Part shown: positions 1-6,454 of the stretch, in pieces | How positions within the stretch are numbered: the stretch's first letter is position 1 | Layout: each line of letters opens with the position of its first letter | Assembly (NCBI GenBank): GCA_002329705.1 | Contig: DCUC01000023.1 | Span: 3,408 to 17,098, forward strand | From: Caryophanales bacterium UBA1424 | Lineage (GTDB): Bacteria; Bacillota_I; Bacilli_A; RFN20; CAG-826 | Direction: 5' to 3' | Length of the DNA stretch: 13,691 nucleotides | Program-made: the position numbers and the translations under genes | Notes under the pieces: model-generated | What the model saw: only the letters and a program-made list of their open reading frames with translations | Told to the model about the DNA's origin: nothing | Database searches by the model: none

Positions 1-646
1 CCGCTAATTCATCGAGAGCCGAACTCATCCGTCCCCGCGGTTTCTTATAGACGATCAGCTTACCGTCAGTAACTTTGATGATGGGATGGATGTGAAACAA
101 TTTTCCTAATACTTTGGCGGTTCCGCTGCAGCGACCCCCTTTGTGAAGATAATCGAGGGTCTCGATAGCGAAAAGAGAATTTACTTTGGGGGCGTGAGCA
201 TCGATCAATGCTTTGATGTCGGCTGCCGACTTACCTTCATCGCGGTATTTAACAGCTTTTAAGGCGAGGATACCCGAGCCACTTGAGAGATTATTCGAAT
301 CCGAATAGAAAATCCGTCCCTCCGGAAATTCCTGGGCCGCCAAGACGACGGACTGAAGGGTCGCCGATAATTTCCCGCCGATACCGACGTAAAAAATATC
401 ATAACCCTTATCGATAAATGGTTTGAAAGCTTCAACAAAAGTATAAGGAGGGACAGCGGCCGTCGTCGGGAGCTCGCCGTGTTCGGCGACTAATTGATAA
501 AGTTTGGTTGAATCAATTTCTTCTCCATCTTTATAAGCGTTTCCGCCGATGTTGACGAGGAGAGGGACGACGTGTATATCAAGTTTATTGTATTGTTCTT
601 TGCCTAGATCGGCTGTCGAGTCGACGAAGATGGCTACTTTATTCAT
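1..646 (-). CDS. DegV/FakB family fatty-acid-binding protein (C-terminus outside window)
   Basis: Seen: an open frame runs from ATG at 646 to the left edge, about 215 codons with no stop. It starts MNKVAIFVDSTADL, which carries the VDSTADL motif of DegV proteins; later come a glycine/serine stretch (IGGKLSATLQS) and a GGRCSGT...HPII segment that match the two-domain DegV fold. DegV proteins are about 280-290 residues, so roughly the last 70 are missing. Known: family members bind one fatty acid and, as FakB, hand it to the kinase FakA to make acyl-phosphate for phospholipid synthesis. The start is set by AAGGAG about 8 nt upstream and by a near-consensus promoter. Odd: the usual TSQPS-like stretch reads TTAAVPP here, so the ligand pocket may differ. 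The gene is divergent from mscL and its lipid partner is not visible. Confidence 0.9.
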   Translation of the reverse strand, partial: MNKVAIFVDSTADLGKEQYNKLDIHVVPLLVNIGGNAYKDGEEIDSTKLYQLVAEHGELPTTAAVPPYTFVEAFKPFIDKGYDIFYVGIGGKLSATLQSVVLAAQEFPEGRIFYSDSNNLSSGSGILALKAVKYRDEGKSAADIKALIDAHAPKVNSLFAIETLDYLHKGGRCSGTAKVLGKLFHIHPIIKVTDGKLIVYKKPRGRMSSALDELA

Positions 647-671
647 GTGTTTTCTCCTTAGAATTGCCCAC

Positions 672-700
672 ATTATCCCAATCTTCGCTCATTTTGTCAA
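672..700 (-). promoter_or_regulatory. Sigma-A type promoter of the degV gene
   Basis: On the minus strand TTGACA (695-700) is followed by exactly 17 bp and then GATAAT (672-677). The -35 is a perfect consensus and the -10 matches at five of six bases. Transcription should start near 665, leaving a leader of about 20 nt that contains the AAGGAG site. Confidence 0.85.
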
Positions 701-719
701 AGAGAAAGAAAATGCTTGT

Positions 720-747
720 TTTACACTTTTAATATTTTGTTTATCTT
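720..747 (+). promoter_or_regulatory. Possible mscL promoter
   Basis: TTTACA (720-725) and TATCTT (742-747) are 16 bp apart in an AT-rich stretch about 30 bp before the mscL start. Both boxes match the consensus only partly, so this is a weak call. It would be divergent from the degV promoter. Confidence 0.4.
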
Positions 748-775
748 TTAAGATAGTGGTTAGGAGAAATCGAAA

Positions 776-1276
776 ATGAAAATTTTTAAAGAATTCAAAG
801 ACTTTATCAGCCGCGGCAATGTCATGCAACTCGCGGTCGGTGTCATTATCGGCGGAGCTTTTTCGGCGATCATCACCGCGCTCGTCGCCCACGTCTTCAT
901 GCCTTTAATTGGCTTGTTAGTCAATGGCGGTCTCAACAATTTCTACACCGTCTTGCCTAACAGCATTGAGGCGACGACCGCTGAAATACTGGCCGGGGCA
1001 GCCGTTCTTGCCAATAACGGCACTTACTACTCGGTGCTCAGCAAACTTGATTGGGGCTTAGTATTAACTGCAATCATCAACTTCCTCTTAATCGCCTTAA
1101 TTCTCTTTGCTGTCATCAAAATCTTCGCCAGCATTCAAAAAGCTAAAGAAGCCGCTTTGGCCAAACTACACAAAAAAGAAGGCGAGCCAGAACCAGAACC
1201 CGCACCCGCGCCGGCACCGGCTGCCGACATCGTCTTGCTGACCGAAATCCGCGATCTTCTAAAAAAAGACAAATAA
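776..1276 (+). CDS. mscL: Large-conductance mechanosensitive channel MscL
   Basis: Encodes the homopentameric inner-membrane channel that opens under membrane tension and releases solutes during osmotic downshock. Seen: 166 residues. The N-terminal amphipathic helix (about 1-13) leads into TM1 (about 16-44) with the family signature GNVMQLAVGVIIGGAF, a periplasmic loop (about 50-90), TM2 (about 92-119) and a basic cytoplasmic segment. The protein ends in a predicted helix (DIVLLTEIRDLLKK, about 151-164), which forms the C-terminal bundle in known MscL structures. Odd: between TM2 and that helix is a low-complexity Glu/Pro then Ala/Pro linker at residues 136-150, which makes the protein about 30 residues longer than the 136-residue E. 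coli channel. The start is fixed by AGGAG at 762-766. It is the only plus-strand gene here and is probably monocistronic, ending at the hairpin at 1300. Confidence 0.96.
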   Translation: MKIFKEFKDFISRGNVMQLAVGVIIGGAFSAIITALVAHVFMPLIGLLVNGGLNNFYTVLPNSIEATTAEILAGAAVLANNGTYYSVLSKLDWGLVLTAIINFLLIALILFAVIKIFASIQKAKEAALAKLHKKEGEPEPEPAPAPAPAADIVLLTEIRDLLKKDK

Positions 1277-1299
1277 CTCAGTCATCATCAATCTAAAAC

Positions 1300-1321
1300 A
1301 AAGACCTCCGAGGAGGTCTTT
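1300..1321. terminator. Bidirectional intrinsic terminator between convergent genes
   Basis: AAAGACCTCC and GGAGGTCTTT form a nearly perfect inverted repeat of about 10 bp around a GA centre (in practice a 9 bp stem with a CGAG loop). T-rich sequence follows on the plus strand (after mscL), and TTTGTTTTA follows on the minus strand, so it can end transcripts from mscL and from the psuG-M50-like cluster, whose last stop codon starts at 1327. Confidence 0.88.
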
Positions 1322-1326
1322 TTGTG

Positions 1327-2430
1327 TTACTGTTCCAACTTCCAATCAGGGTGAGCGACCTTGACTTTATCAAGGGCCTCCTTAAATAAGGAGTTTTCAA
1401 TTTCGGCAATGCCGGGGGCGGTGTATTTGATCGCTTTCTTTTTGCGGTCCAGGCAATACATGATCTCGCCTTGCGCGTCATCCATCAATCCGGCGATGAG
1501 CACATAAGCGCGAAGCGATGGCATCGATAAATCGTTGGCGATAAAACGGTGAATCGAAGTGGGAATTGTCGCATAGTAGGCTTTCGCGTCTTCCAGCGGT
1601 TCGTTCATTATTTTCAAGAAGAGAAGTTGCGCGATGGCGCGGTTATGCGTCGAGTTGCTAGTCTTTGCTTCATTGGCGATGATATTAGTCAGTATCGTCT
1701 CGGCCTCCGCAAATTTTTTCTCTTTAATATTGCGGTATACGGAGATGAGATTGACTTCTGCGGTAAAATCGGTGATTTCATCAAAGATGCGGGGCGTAAA
1801 TGGCTCATCGCCGTTTTCCGCGAGCATCAATTCGTTATAGGCGATGATGTTTATTTTCTTTGCGAAAAGCGTGAGGCGATAACCGTCGGTGATGGCATCA
1901 AGTTTAAAGGGGACGATGTTATAAAGAGTCATCATGCCACCAATGGAGGCAACGATAATCGCTCCGATTGAGAGCCAGACGAGATCGACATCGACATTTG
2001 TCGAAATGAGGGCGTAGAGTATAATCGCGGCAACGAGTTCAATAAGGTAGAGAAGAACCGGCAAAAGAGTCGCCGGCCGCGGATTTGATTTCTCGCTTTT
2101 AGGCAAAAACTTGGTCTCGCCGGTCAAGCCGTCGAACATTCTAAAAGCAAAGTGCGTTTTGCCACTCTTTTTGTGAAAGCAAAAGCCAAAGATATTGACG
2201 GAGTGAATGCGATATTTCCCGATGAGGCCGCCTAAGATGTGGCCAACTTCGAGTAAGATAGCGTTGATAAAGACGCCGATAATAACAGAGATAATGGCAA
2301 AGGCGTATTGACTTCCGCCGACCGAAGCGTTGGCTGCAAAGACCGGCTGAATAATTCCCAGCCCGACAAAAAGGGCCAGGCCAATCATCACGGCATAGAC
2401 AATTAAACTCGCGGCATCTTCTTTTTTCAT
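1327..2430 (-). CDS. M50-like (site-2 protease fold) membrane protein lacking the first zinc histidine
   Basis: Seen: 367 residues with hydrophobic segments near 8-32, 43-70, 120-142 and 150-170, then a soluble helical region of about 150 residues (220-367) that resembles TPR-like repeats in character. The second hydrophobic segment carries LLEVGHILGGLIG (residues 59-71), placed like HExxH of M50 proteases; Glu61 and His64 are kept but the first His is Leu60. The segment NIVPFKLDAITDGY (171-184) resembles the second S2P motif (NxxP...DG), with Asp182 as the likely third ligand. Known: related Clostridia M50 proteins combine HELGH with NxxP...NDGY and a helical C-terminus. Inference: a homologue that is inactive or altered, perhaps a regulatory pseudoprotease. 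The start follows GGGAGG, which overlaps the stop codon of the alcohol dehydrogenase gene, so translation may be coupled. Last gene of the cluster. Substrate unknown. Confidence 0.7.
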   Translation of the reverse strand: MKKEDAASLIVYAVMIGLALFVGLGIIQPVFAANASVGGSQYAFAIISVIIGVFINAILLEVGHILGGLIGKYRIHSVNIFGFCFHKKSGKTHFAFRMFDGLTGETKFLPKSEKSNPRPATLLPVLLYLIELVAAIILYALISTNVDVDLVWLSIGAIIVASIGGMMTLYNIVPFKLDAITDGYRLTLFAKKINIIAYNELMLAENGDEPFTPRIFDEITDFTAEVNLISVYRNIKEKKFAEAETILTNIIANEAKTSNSTHNRAIAQLLFLKIMNEPLEDAKAYYATIPTSIHRFIANDLSMPSLRAYVLIAGLMDDAQGEIMYCLDRKKKAIKYTAPGIAEIENSLFKEALDKVKVAHPDWKLEQ

Positions 2431-2445
2431 AAAAATAAAACCTCC

Positions 2446-3618
2446 CTAGAGACACGATAGCAAAAGCGCTTCAATGTCCTTAGCATCTAGCGGTCGGACG
2501 GAATGGCCAACCGTACGTGTACCGTTTTCCGTGATCATCGCGACTAGACGCGGGATGTCTTGTTTATCAATTCCTAATTCGCGAAGCGTCACCGGCATGC
2601 CGATTTCTTCAAAGAAACGACGGAGTTCGCGTACACCAATATTAGCACTTTCTTCTCTGCTTACAAAATGGATTTTAAACACTTCGCGGGCAAAGGCAGA
2701 AAACTTATCGATCTCGGCATCTTTGACAAAAGCCATCCAGGCCGGAATCATGACCGACAAGGCTGCGCCATGGGCAATGCGCGGATCGTGGCCGCTCAGG
2801 CCGTGGGCAATCGCATGAATGGGCATGTTGACTTTCTTGCCGAGTCCGGTGATGCCATTGTGGGAAAAGGAACTGGCTAGCATCAAAGATGCTCGCGCAT
2901 CGTAATCACCGGGATTATCAATCGCTGCTTTCCCGACTTCAACGACGTGGCGAATGACGCCTAAAGCGAATTCGTCAGCTAATTCTTTTTTTTCGCTCGG
3001 TGAGAAATACCGCTCAAAAGAATGCGAGATGATGTCGACGATGCCGCATCCGGTTTGATATTTGCTGACCGAATAAGTCAGTTCGGGATTGCAGATGGCG
3101 AAGAGGGGGCGATTTAAGTCGCTGTTAAAGCCACGTTTTAAACCTGTCTCGTCGTTAGAGATAACGCAGGAAGCCGAAAGCTCCGATCCAGCGGCCGCGA
3201 TTGTCAGGACGACGCCGACGCTCAGAGCTTGTTTGGGCTTGGCGAGATGAAGGTTAAAATCAAAGGGATCGCCATCGTAAAAGAAACCGGCCGCGATTGC
3301 TTTCGCGGAATCGATGACTGATCCGCCGCCGACAGCGAGGATAAAATCGATGTCTTCTTTTCTGGCTAAATAGACGCCGGCGCGCACCATCGAGTGGGTG
3401 GGATTGACGCGGACGCCACCAAATTCAATAAAATCGACATCATTGTTCTTCAAAGAAGAAACAATTGTCTGATAAAGACCTGATGATTTAATCGATCCTG
3501 TGCCATAGTGAAATAAAACTTTCTTAAAGCCATAAGATTTAATTATGGCTCCTACATCTTTTTCTTTGCCCCGTCCAAAAAATAATTTTGTCGGTGCCAC
3601 AAAATCAAAATCAATCAT
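2446..3618 (-). CDS. Iron-containing alcohol dehydrogenase (butanol dehydrogenase/YqhD group)
   Basis: Probably reduces aldehydes to alcohols, or the reverse, with NAD(P)H. Seen: 390 residues, the normal family length. The N-terminal dinucleotide domain has YGTGSIKSSGLY (about 38-49) and GGGSVIDSAK (97-106). The C-terminal helical domain has the metal site: Asp195 and His199 in GIVDIISHSFERYF, His268 and His272 in HAIAHGLSG, and His283 in AHGAALSV. FGGVRVNPT (66-74) is typical of the butanol dehydrogenase/YqhD branch, often NADPH-dependent. Odd: His268 and His283 are 15 apart, one more than the 14 in FucO, because of a local GHDPR insertion. The start is set by AAGGAG about 6 nt upstream. It lies 14 bp after the TetR gene, so it is a likely target of that regulator; the substrate cannot be read from sequence. 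Confidence 0.93.
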   Translation of the reverse strand: MIDFDFVAPTKLFFGRGKEKDVGAIIKSYGFKKVLFHYGTGSIKSSGLYQTIVSSLKNNDVDFIEFGGVRVNPTHSMVRAGVYLARKEDIDFILAVGGGSVIDSAKAIAAGFFYDGDPFDFNLHLAKPKQALSVGVVLTIAAAGSELSASCVISNDETGLKRGFNSDLNRPLFAICNPELTYSVSKYQTGCGIVDIISHSFERYFSPSEKKELADEFALGVIRHVVEVGKAAIDNPGDYDARASLMLASSFSHNGITGLGKKVNMPIHAIAHGLSGHDPRIAHGAALSVMIPAWMAFVKDAEIDKFSAFAREVFKIHFVSREESANIGVRELRRFFEEIGMPVTLRELGIDKQDIPRLVAMITENGTRTVGHSVRPLDAKDIEALLLSCL

Positions 3619-3632
3619 GTCTTTCTCCTTGT

Positions 3633-4229
3633 TTAGTGCTTATTTTTTTCGTCTTCGGCAAGTTCTGGGTGTTTCCTTTTTTCGATCGTGCCGCGCAAGG
3701 CATTTTCAACCATCATTTTTTCAACATTCTTTAAAATGATGTCAAAACGGAGCAGTAGATGATCTTTATCTTCTTCCATTCCGCTGTTAATCCAATAGGA
3801 AAGTTCCGAAACGATGATGCTGGCGACGATACGCGATACGCTTTGAATCTGTTCGTCGGGTAAACTTTTATATTTAGCATTCGCGGCGAGGCGGTTATAA
3901 GATCTCACGTGCAAATAGTTGTGAACGAAATTAATTATATTAATTGCGTAAGGCGACGTCAGAAAGTTTTTTAAGATCTCGCTGTTATTCGCGTAAAGAT
4001 CGGCGACAAAGCGCGCGTCTTGATTCAAGTCGCCATCCTTGTCGCTGCGTTTTTCGCAGATATCGACCAAGATGGCATCGATAAAATCACCCATGTCTTT
4101 AAAGTGATAATAGAAAGTTTGGCGTTTGACGCCGACGCGATCGCACAATTCTTCAATGCTGATTTTGGCGAGCGGTTTTTCCTGCGCGAGACTGAAGAGA
4201 GCCCCTCTGAACGAATTAAGTTTTTTCAT
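3633..4229 (-). CDS. TetR/AcrR-family transcriptional regulator
   Basis: Seen: 198 residues from the chosen start. A TetR DNA-binding domain occupies residues 1-50, with the helix-turn-helix at about 25-44 (ISIEELCDRVGVKRQTFYYHF), where TFYYHF is the family hallmark of the recognition helix. The rest is the variable helical ligand-binding and dimer domain, which names no ligand. Start choice: the frame is open to an ATG at 4247, but AAGGGG (4237-4242) is 7 nt before the ATG at 4229 and would lie inside the coding region of the longer form. The gene overlaps the end of psuG by 14 bp, and its ribosome binding site lies inside psuG. Inference: it regulates its own cluster, probably as a repressor binding near the psuG promoter; the family makes both repressors and a few activators. 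Confidence 0.9.
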   Translation of the reverse strand: MKKLNSFRGALFSLAQEKPLAKISIEELCDRVGVKRQTFYYHFKDMGDFIDAILVDICEKRSDKDGDLNQDARFVADLYANNSEILKNFLTSPYAINIINFVHNYLHVRSYNRLAANAKYKSLPDEQIQSVSRIVASIIVSELSYWINSGMEEDKDHLLLRFDIILKNVEKMMVENALRGTIEKRKHPELAEDEKNKH

Positions 4230-5145
4230 GTTTGTTCCCCTTGGCATTAAGTTGCGCGAGCGCTTTTGCGACTGCGGCCCCCAATAATGCGTTATTTTTG
4301 ATTAGTCGAATGTTTGCTGCTAAAGATTTACCTTTGGTAATAGTCGCGATTTCTCGCAGCAGAAATGGCGTAACTTCTTTTCCCTTAATGCCATTTTTTT
4401 CAGCTTTGCCCAGAGCCTCGTCAATGGCTTGATCAATTTCGGCTTTGGGCATTTCTGCTTCGCGCGGAACCGGATTGGAAATCAAAATACCGCCTCTTAA
4501 CTTTAAATCGCGTTTGTTTTTGATGATGGCGGCGGCTTCGTCGGCGCTTTCGATTCGGTCTTCGATTTTTAAGCCTGAATCACGCGAATAGAAACTGGCA
4601 AATTCGTCGCTTTGATAAGACAAAACAGTCACGCCTTTAGTCTCAAGGTATTCAAGCGTCAGCGGCAAGTCTAAAATGGCTTTTGCTCCAGAAGAGATAA
4701 CGGTGACATCGGTCATCGCAAACTCCTCTAAATCAGCCGAGATGTCAAATGTTGTCGCGGCGTTTCTGTGCACACCGCCAATTCCACCGGTGACAAACAC
4801 TTCAATACCAGCTTTTTCGGCAATGATCATCGTCGCCGCCACCGTCGTCGCGCCCCATTCTTTCTTGGCGACGACAACCGGCAAATCACGACGCGACACT
4901 TTGCGAATATCTCTCCGCTTTCCGAATTCTTCAATTTGTTCGGGGCTCATCCCGACGACAATGTCGCCGTCGATGATGCCGATTGTGGCCGGCACGGCGC
5001 CGGCCTCAGAAATGATATTTTCGAGCATGAGAGCTGTTTTGACATTTTCAGGATATGGCATTCCGTGCGAAATAATCGTCGACTCCAAGGCGACGACGGG
5101 ACGGTTGAGTTTTATGGCCCTTTCGACATCGGGGCGAATAAACAT
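4216..5145 (-). CDS. psuG: Pseudouridine-5'-phosphate glycosidase PsuG
   Basis: Splits pseudouridine 5'-phosphate, breaking its C-C glycosidic bond, into uracil and ribose 5-phosphate; this is the second step of pseudouridine breakdown after the kinase PsuK. Seen: 309 residues, close to the 312 of the E. coli enzyme, with high similarity along the whole length: PVVALESTIISHGMP (16-30, with the catalytic-site Glu21), KVSRRDLP, GATTVAATMIIA, TGGIGGVHR (His), TFDISADL (the metal-binding Asp), SSGAKAILDLPLT (the Schiff-base Lys region), and STPFLL-like TPFLLREIA near the end. Start choice: GTG at 5157 and ATG at 5145 are both open, but AAGGTGG (5154-5160) fits the ATG at a spacing of 8 and overlaps the GTG. 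First gene of the cluster. No psuK or pseudouridine transporter gene is in the window. Confidence 0.96.
   Translation of the reverse strand: MFIRPDVERAIKLNRPVVALESTIISHGMPYPENVKTALMLENIISEAGAVPATIGIIDGDIVVGMSPEQIEEFGKRRDIRKVSRRDLPVVVAKKEWGATTVAATMIIAEKAGIEVFVTGGIGGVHRNAATTFDISADLEEFAMTDVTVISSGAKAILDLPLTLEYLETKGVTVLSYQSDEFASFYSRDSGLKIEDRIESADEAAAIIKNKRDLKLRGGILISNPVPREAEMPKAEIDQAIDEALGKAEKNGIKGKEVTPFLLREIATITKGKSLAANIRLIKNNALLGAAVAKALAQLNAKGNKHEKT
4237..4242 (-). promoter_or_regulatory. Ribosome binding site that decides the TetR start
   Basis: AAGGGG on the minus strand, 7 nt before ATG at 4229. It lies within the last codons of psuG, so the regulator is probably translated by reinitiation or coupling, and the upstream ATG at 4247 is unlikely to be the start. 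Confidence 0.7.
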
Positions 5146-5153
5146 ATGAGCCA

Positions 5154-5160
5154 CCACCTT
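5154..5160 (-). promoter_or_regulatory. Ribosome binding site that decides the psuG start
   Basis: AAGGTGG on the minus strand with 8 nt to ATG at 5145. The competing GTG codon at 5157 lies within this motif, which argues against the longer start. Confidence 0.7.
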
Positions 5161-5194
5161 TCGCTGGTCGGTTGTAACACCTGTCGTCGCTAAC

Positions 5195-5220
5195 TAATCA
5201 AATAGCGGGATAAATGATTA
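5195..5220. promoter_or_regulatory. Candidate operator (inverted repeat) at the psuG promoter
   Basis: TAATCA (5195-5200) and TGATTA (5215-5220) are perfect inverted copies with a 14 bp spacer. One arm overlaps the proposed -10 element and the other lies just after the predicted start site, so a bound TetR dimer could block transcription. The arms are short and AT-rich, so chance cannot be excluded. Confidence 0.35.
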
Positions 5221-5245
5221 CAATTCTTTTTAAAACGGCTGAAAA
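5217..5245 (-). promoter_or_regulatory. Possible promoter of the psuG cluster
   Basis: Minus strand: TTTTCA (5240-5245), 17 bp, TGTAAT (5217-5222). The -10 matches five of six bases and the -35 four of six. Transcription would start near 5210, giving a leader of about 65 nt that contains a short inverted repeat CGCTA-N10-TAGCG (5188-5207). Confidence 0.5.
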
Positions 5246-5274
5246 CGGATTTTTCCTCCAGCGCGCACAACTGG

Positions 5275-5303
5275 AAAAAAGAAGGGCGTGAGCCAATACT
5301 CAC
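5275..5303 (-). terminator. Weak candidate terminator after the lipoprotein gene
   Basis: On the minus strand GTGAG (5299-5303) and CTCAC (5288-5292) form a 5 bp stem with a TATTGG loop, then GCCCTTC and six Ts (5275-5280). The stem is short and the T-run is 7 nt away from it, so efficiency is doubtful. The region 5146-5364 otherwise holds only the psuG promoter elements and an AT-rich palindrome. Confidence 0.35.
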
Positions 5304-5315
5304 AAGACTATTATT

Positions 5316-5333
5316 AGTTTAATAAATTAAACT
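5316..5333. repeat. AT-rich perfect palindromic element
   Basis: AGTTTAATAAATTAAACT: 7 bp arms (AGTTTAA/TTAAACT) around a 4 bp centre, about 32 bp after the lipoprotein stop codon. It could be a protein site or a weak hairpin in the 3' untranslated region. No T-run follows it closely, so it is not called a terminator. Confidence 0.5.
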
Positions 5334-5364
5334 GACAAATGACAAGTTTTAATTTAGAAATTTT

Positions 5365-6384
5365 TTATAGCTTGGGTGCGGTATTGGAAAAGGTAAAATC
5401 GTCAGGATTTACTAATGTGCCGGTAAAAACACCGTTATCTTGGACGCTGAAGGTAGCGATTTTTTCTTCGCTCGTGCGATAGATTTCATCGATTCCGACA
5501 ACTTCAAACGTCCCGCTGAAGTCGCGGACTTTTTTAATCATCCCATCGACGATTAAAATTGAGTGAATCTCCTTACCTCCGAGGGCTGCGCCGGCCGGAT
5601 CATAAGAAGCTATGACGCTGATTTCTAAACTGGTGCTAGTATTTAAACCTGGATCGGCATCAATTTCACCATCGGCTTTGCTTAAAAATTTGGTGGCCGT
5701 AAAAGTCAAATCTTCGACGTTTTCGTCTTCCTCATAATCGTCATTGTGATTATTGAGTTTAAGGGCTTCGTCCTGCCCGTCAATTAAATATAGTTTGCGA
5801 ATGAAGTTTTCCGTGCCATAAACTTTTTCGAGAGCAACATCGTTATCTTCGCCGGCGAAATTATAAATTTCGTAATAGCGAGAAATCGAGGGGCAGAAAC
5901 CATTGCGAAACACTTGATAGTCGGCGGTTAAATCGACCGTAACTTCTTCACTTTCGGCCTCGTCGTAATAGTTTTCGTCGACATCATAGGTGCCAGACAA
6001 AACTTTTTCGGCATCGTAACGCGAGACTTCTTTGGCGTATTCTCCGAAGAAATCGCGATCGTCATCGAGAGTACTGAGAACGTCGTAATCGGTTATGATT
6101 TCTAAACTATAGCTGACGTGATTGGCGTATCCGTCGTTGCTGCCTAATATTTCTAAGATGTCATCGCGTACTTCATCGGTTTGTAAGCCGAGGGGCAATT
6201 CTTCAATAGCGGCATTCAAAGTGTCGTCTTCACTAAAGTCAAAAAAGGCGGAATCATCTTCGCAAAAAGTAAAGTTACCGCCACTCTCGCTATCGCTGGT
6301 GGAGTCGGCGGTTCCGGCGCAGCCAGCAAGAAAAAAAGCAAGGGTGACAAGAATAAAGTTTAGAGTTTTCTTTTCCATATCCAT
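5365..6384 (-). CDS. Acidic secreted lipoprotein of unknown function
   Basis: Seen: 339 residues. The N-terminus has a basic start (MEKK), a hydrophobic stretch and the lipobox LAGC, with the lipidated Cys at residue 22 (20 if the ATG at 6378 is used). A Ser/Thr/Asp/Gly-rich linker follows, then a body with very many Asp and Glu, including DDYEEDENVED near the middle. Two further cysteines (FCEDD and FCPSIS) could form a disulfide after export. I recognise no domain. Known: LxxC-type signal peptides are lipidated by Lgt and cut by Lsp, so the mature protein should sit on the outer face of the membrane. The start is uncertain: ATGs at 6384 and 6378 are both possible and neither has a clear Shine-Dalgarno site. 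The acidic surface might bind metal or cations; that is only a guess. It is 70 bp after tadA with its own likely promoter. Confidence 0.85.
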   Translation of the reverse strand: MDMEKKTLNFILVTLAFFLAGCAGTADSTSDSESGGNFTFCEDDSAFFDFSEDDTLNAAIEELPLGLQTDEVRDDILEILGSNDGYANHVSYSLEIITDYDVLSTLDDDRDFFGEYAKEVSRYDAEKVLSGTYDVDENYYDEAESEEVTVDLTADYQVFRNGFCPSISRYYEIYNFAGEDNDVALEKVYGTENFIRKLYLIDGQDEALKLNNHNDDYEEDENVEDLTFTATKFLSKADGEIDADPGLNTSTSLEISVIASYDPAGAALGGKEIHSILIVDGMIKKVRDFSGTFEVVGIDEIYRTSEEKIATFSVQDNGVFTGTLVNPDDFTFSNTAPKL

Positions 6385-6388
6385 AGGT

Positions 6389-6405
6389 GAAAAGTATCAC
6401 TTTTC
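6389..6405. repeat. Perfect inverted repeat in the lipoprotein leader
   Basis: GAAAAGT-ATC-ACTTTTC, 7 bp arms with a 3 bp centre, ending 5 bp before the first possible start codon. It lies where the ribosome binding site should be. It may be a DNA operator just after the start of transcription or an RNA hairpin that controls translation. Confidence 0.65.
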
Positions 6406-6413
6406 TACTAACA

Positions 6414-6419
6414 AGTATA
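6414..6419 (-). promoter_or_regulatory. Possible -10 element of the lipoprotein gene
   Basis: TATACT on the minus strand, five of six bases of the consensus. No good -35 is seen 16-18 bp upstream. Transcription would start near 6407, so that the inverted repeat at 6389-6405 would make up nearly all of a leader of about 23 nt. Confidence 0.4.
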
Positions 6420-6454
6420 AGTGAATTCTACTATGTTTTGTATATTTCTTATAA

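Noticed and set aside
1549..1971. 140-codon plus-strand open frame opposite the M50-like gene
   Set aside because: The minus-strand gene has a strong ribosome binding site, a stop codon 5 bp from a terminator and clear membrane segments; the plus-strand frame has none of these.
4230..4247. TetR start at ATG 4247
   Set aside because: The AAGGGG site lies within it and fits the ATG at 4229; the extra residues are not typical of the family's N-terminus.
5250..5282. TTTTTCC...GGAAAAA inverted repeat upstream of psuG as a terminator
   Set aside because: The GC content of the stem is very low (two G-C pairs) with a 16 nt loop, so a functional terminator is unlikely.
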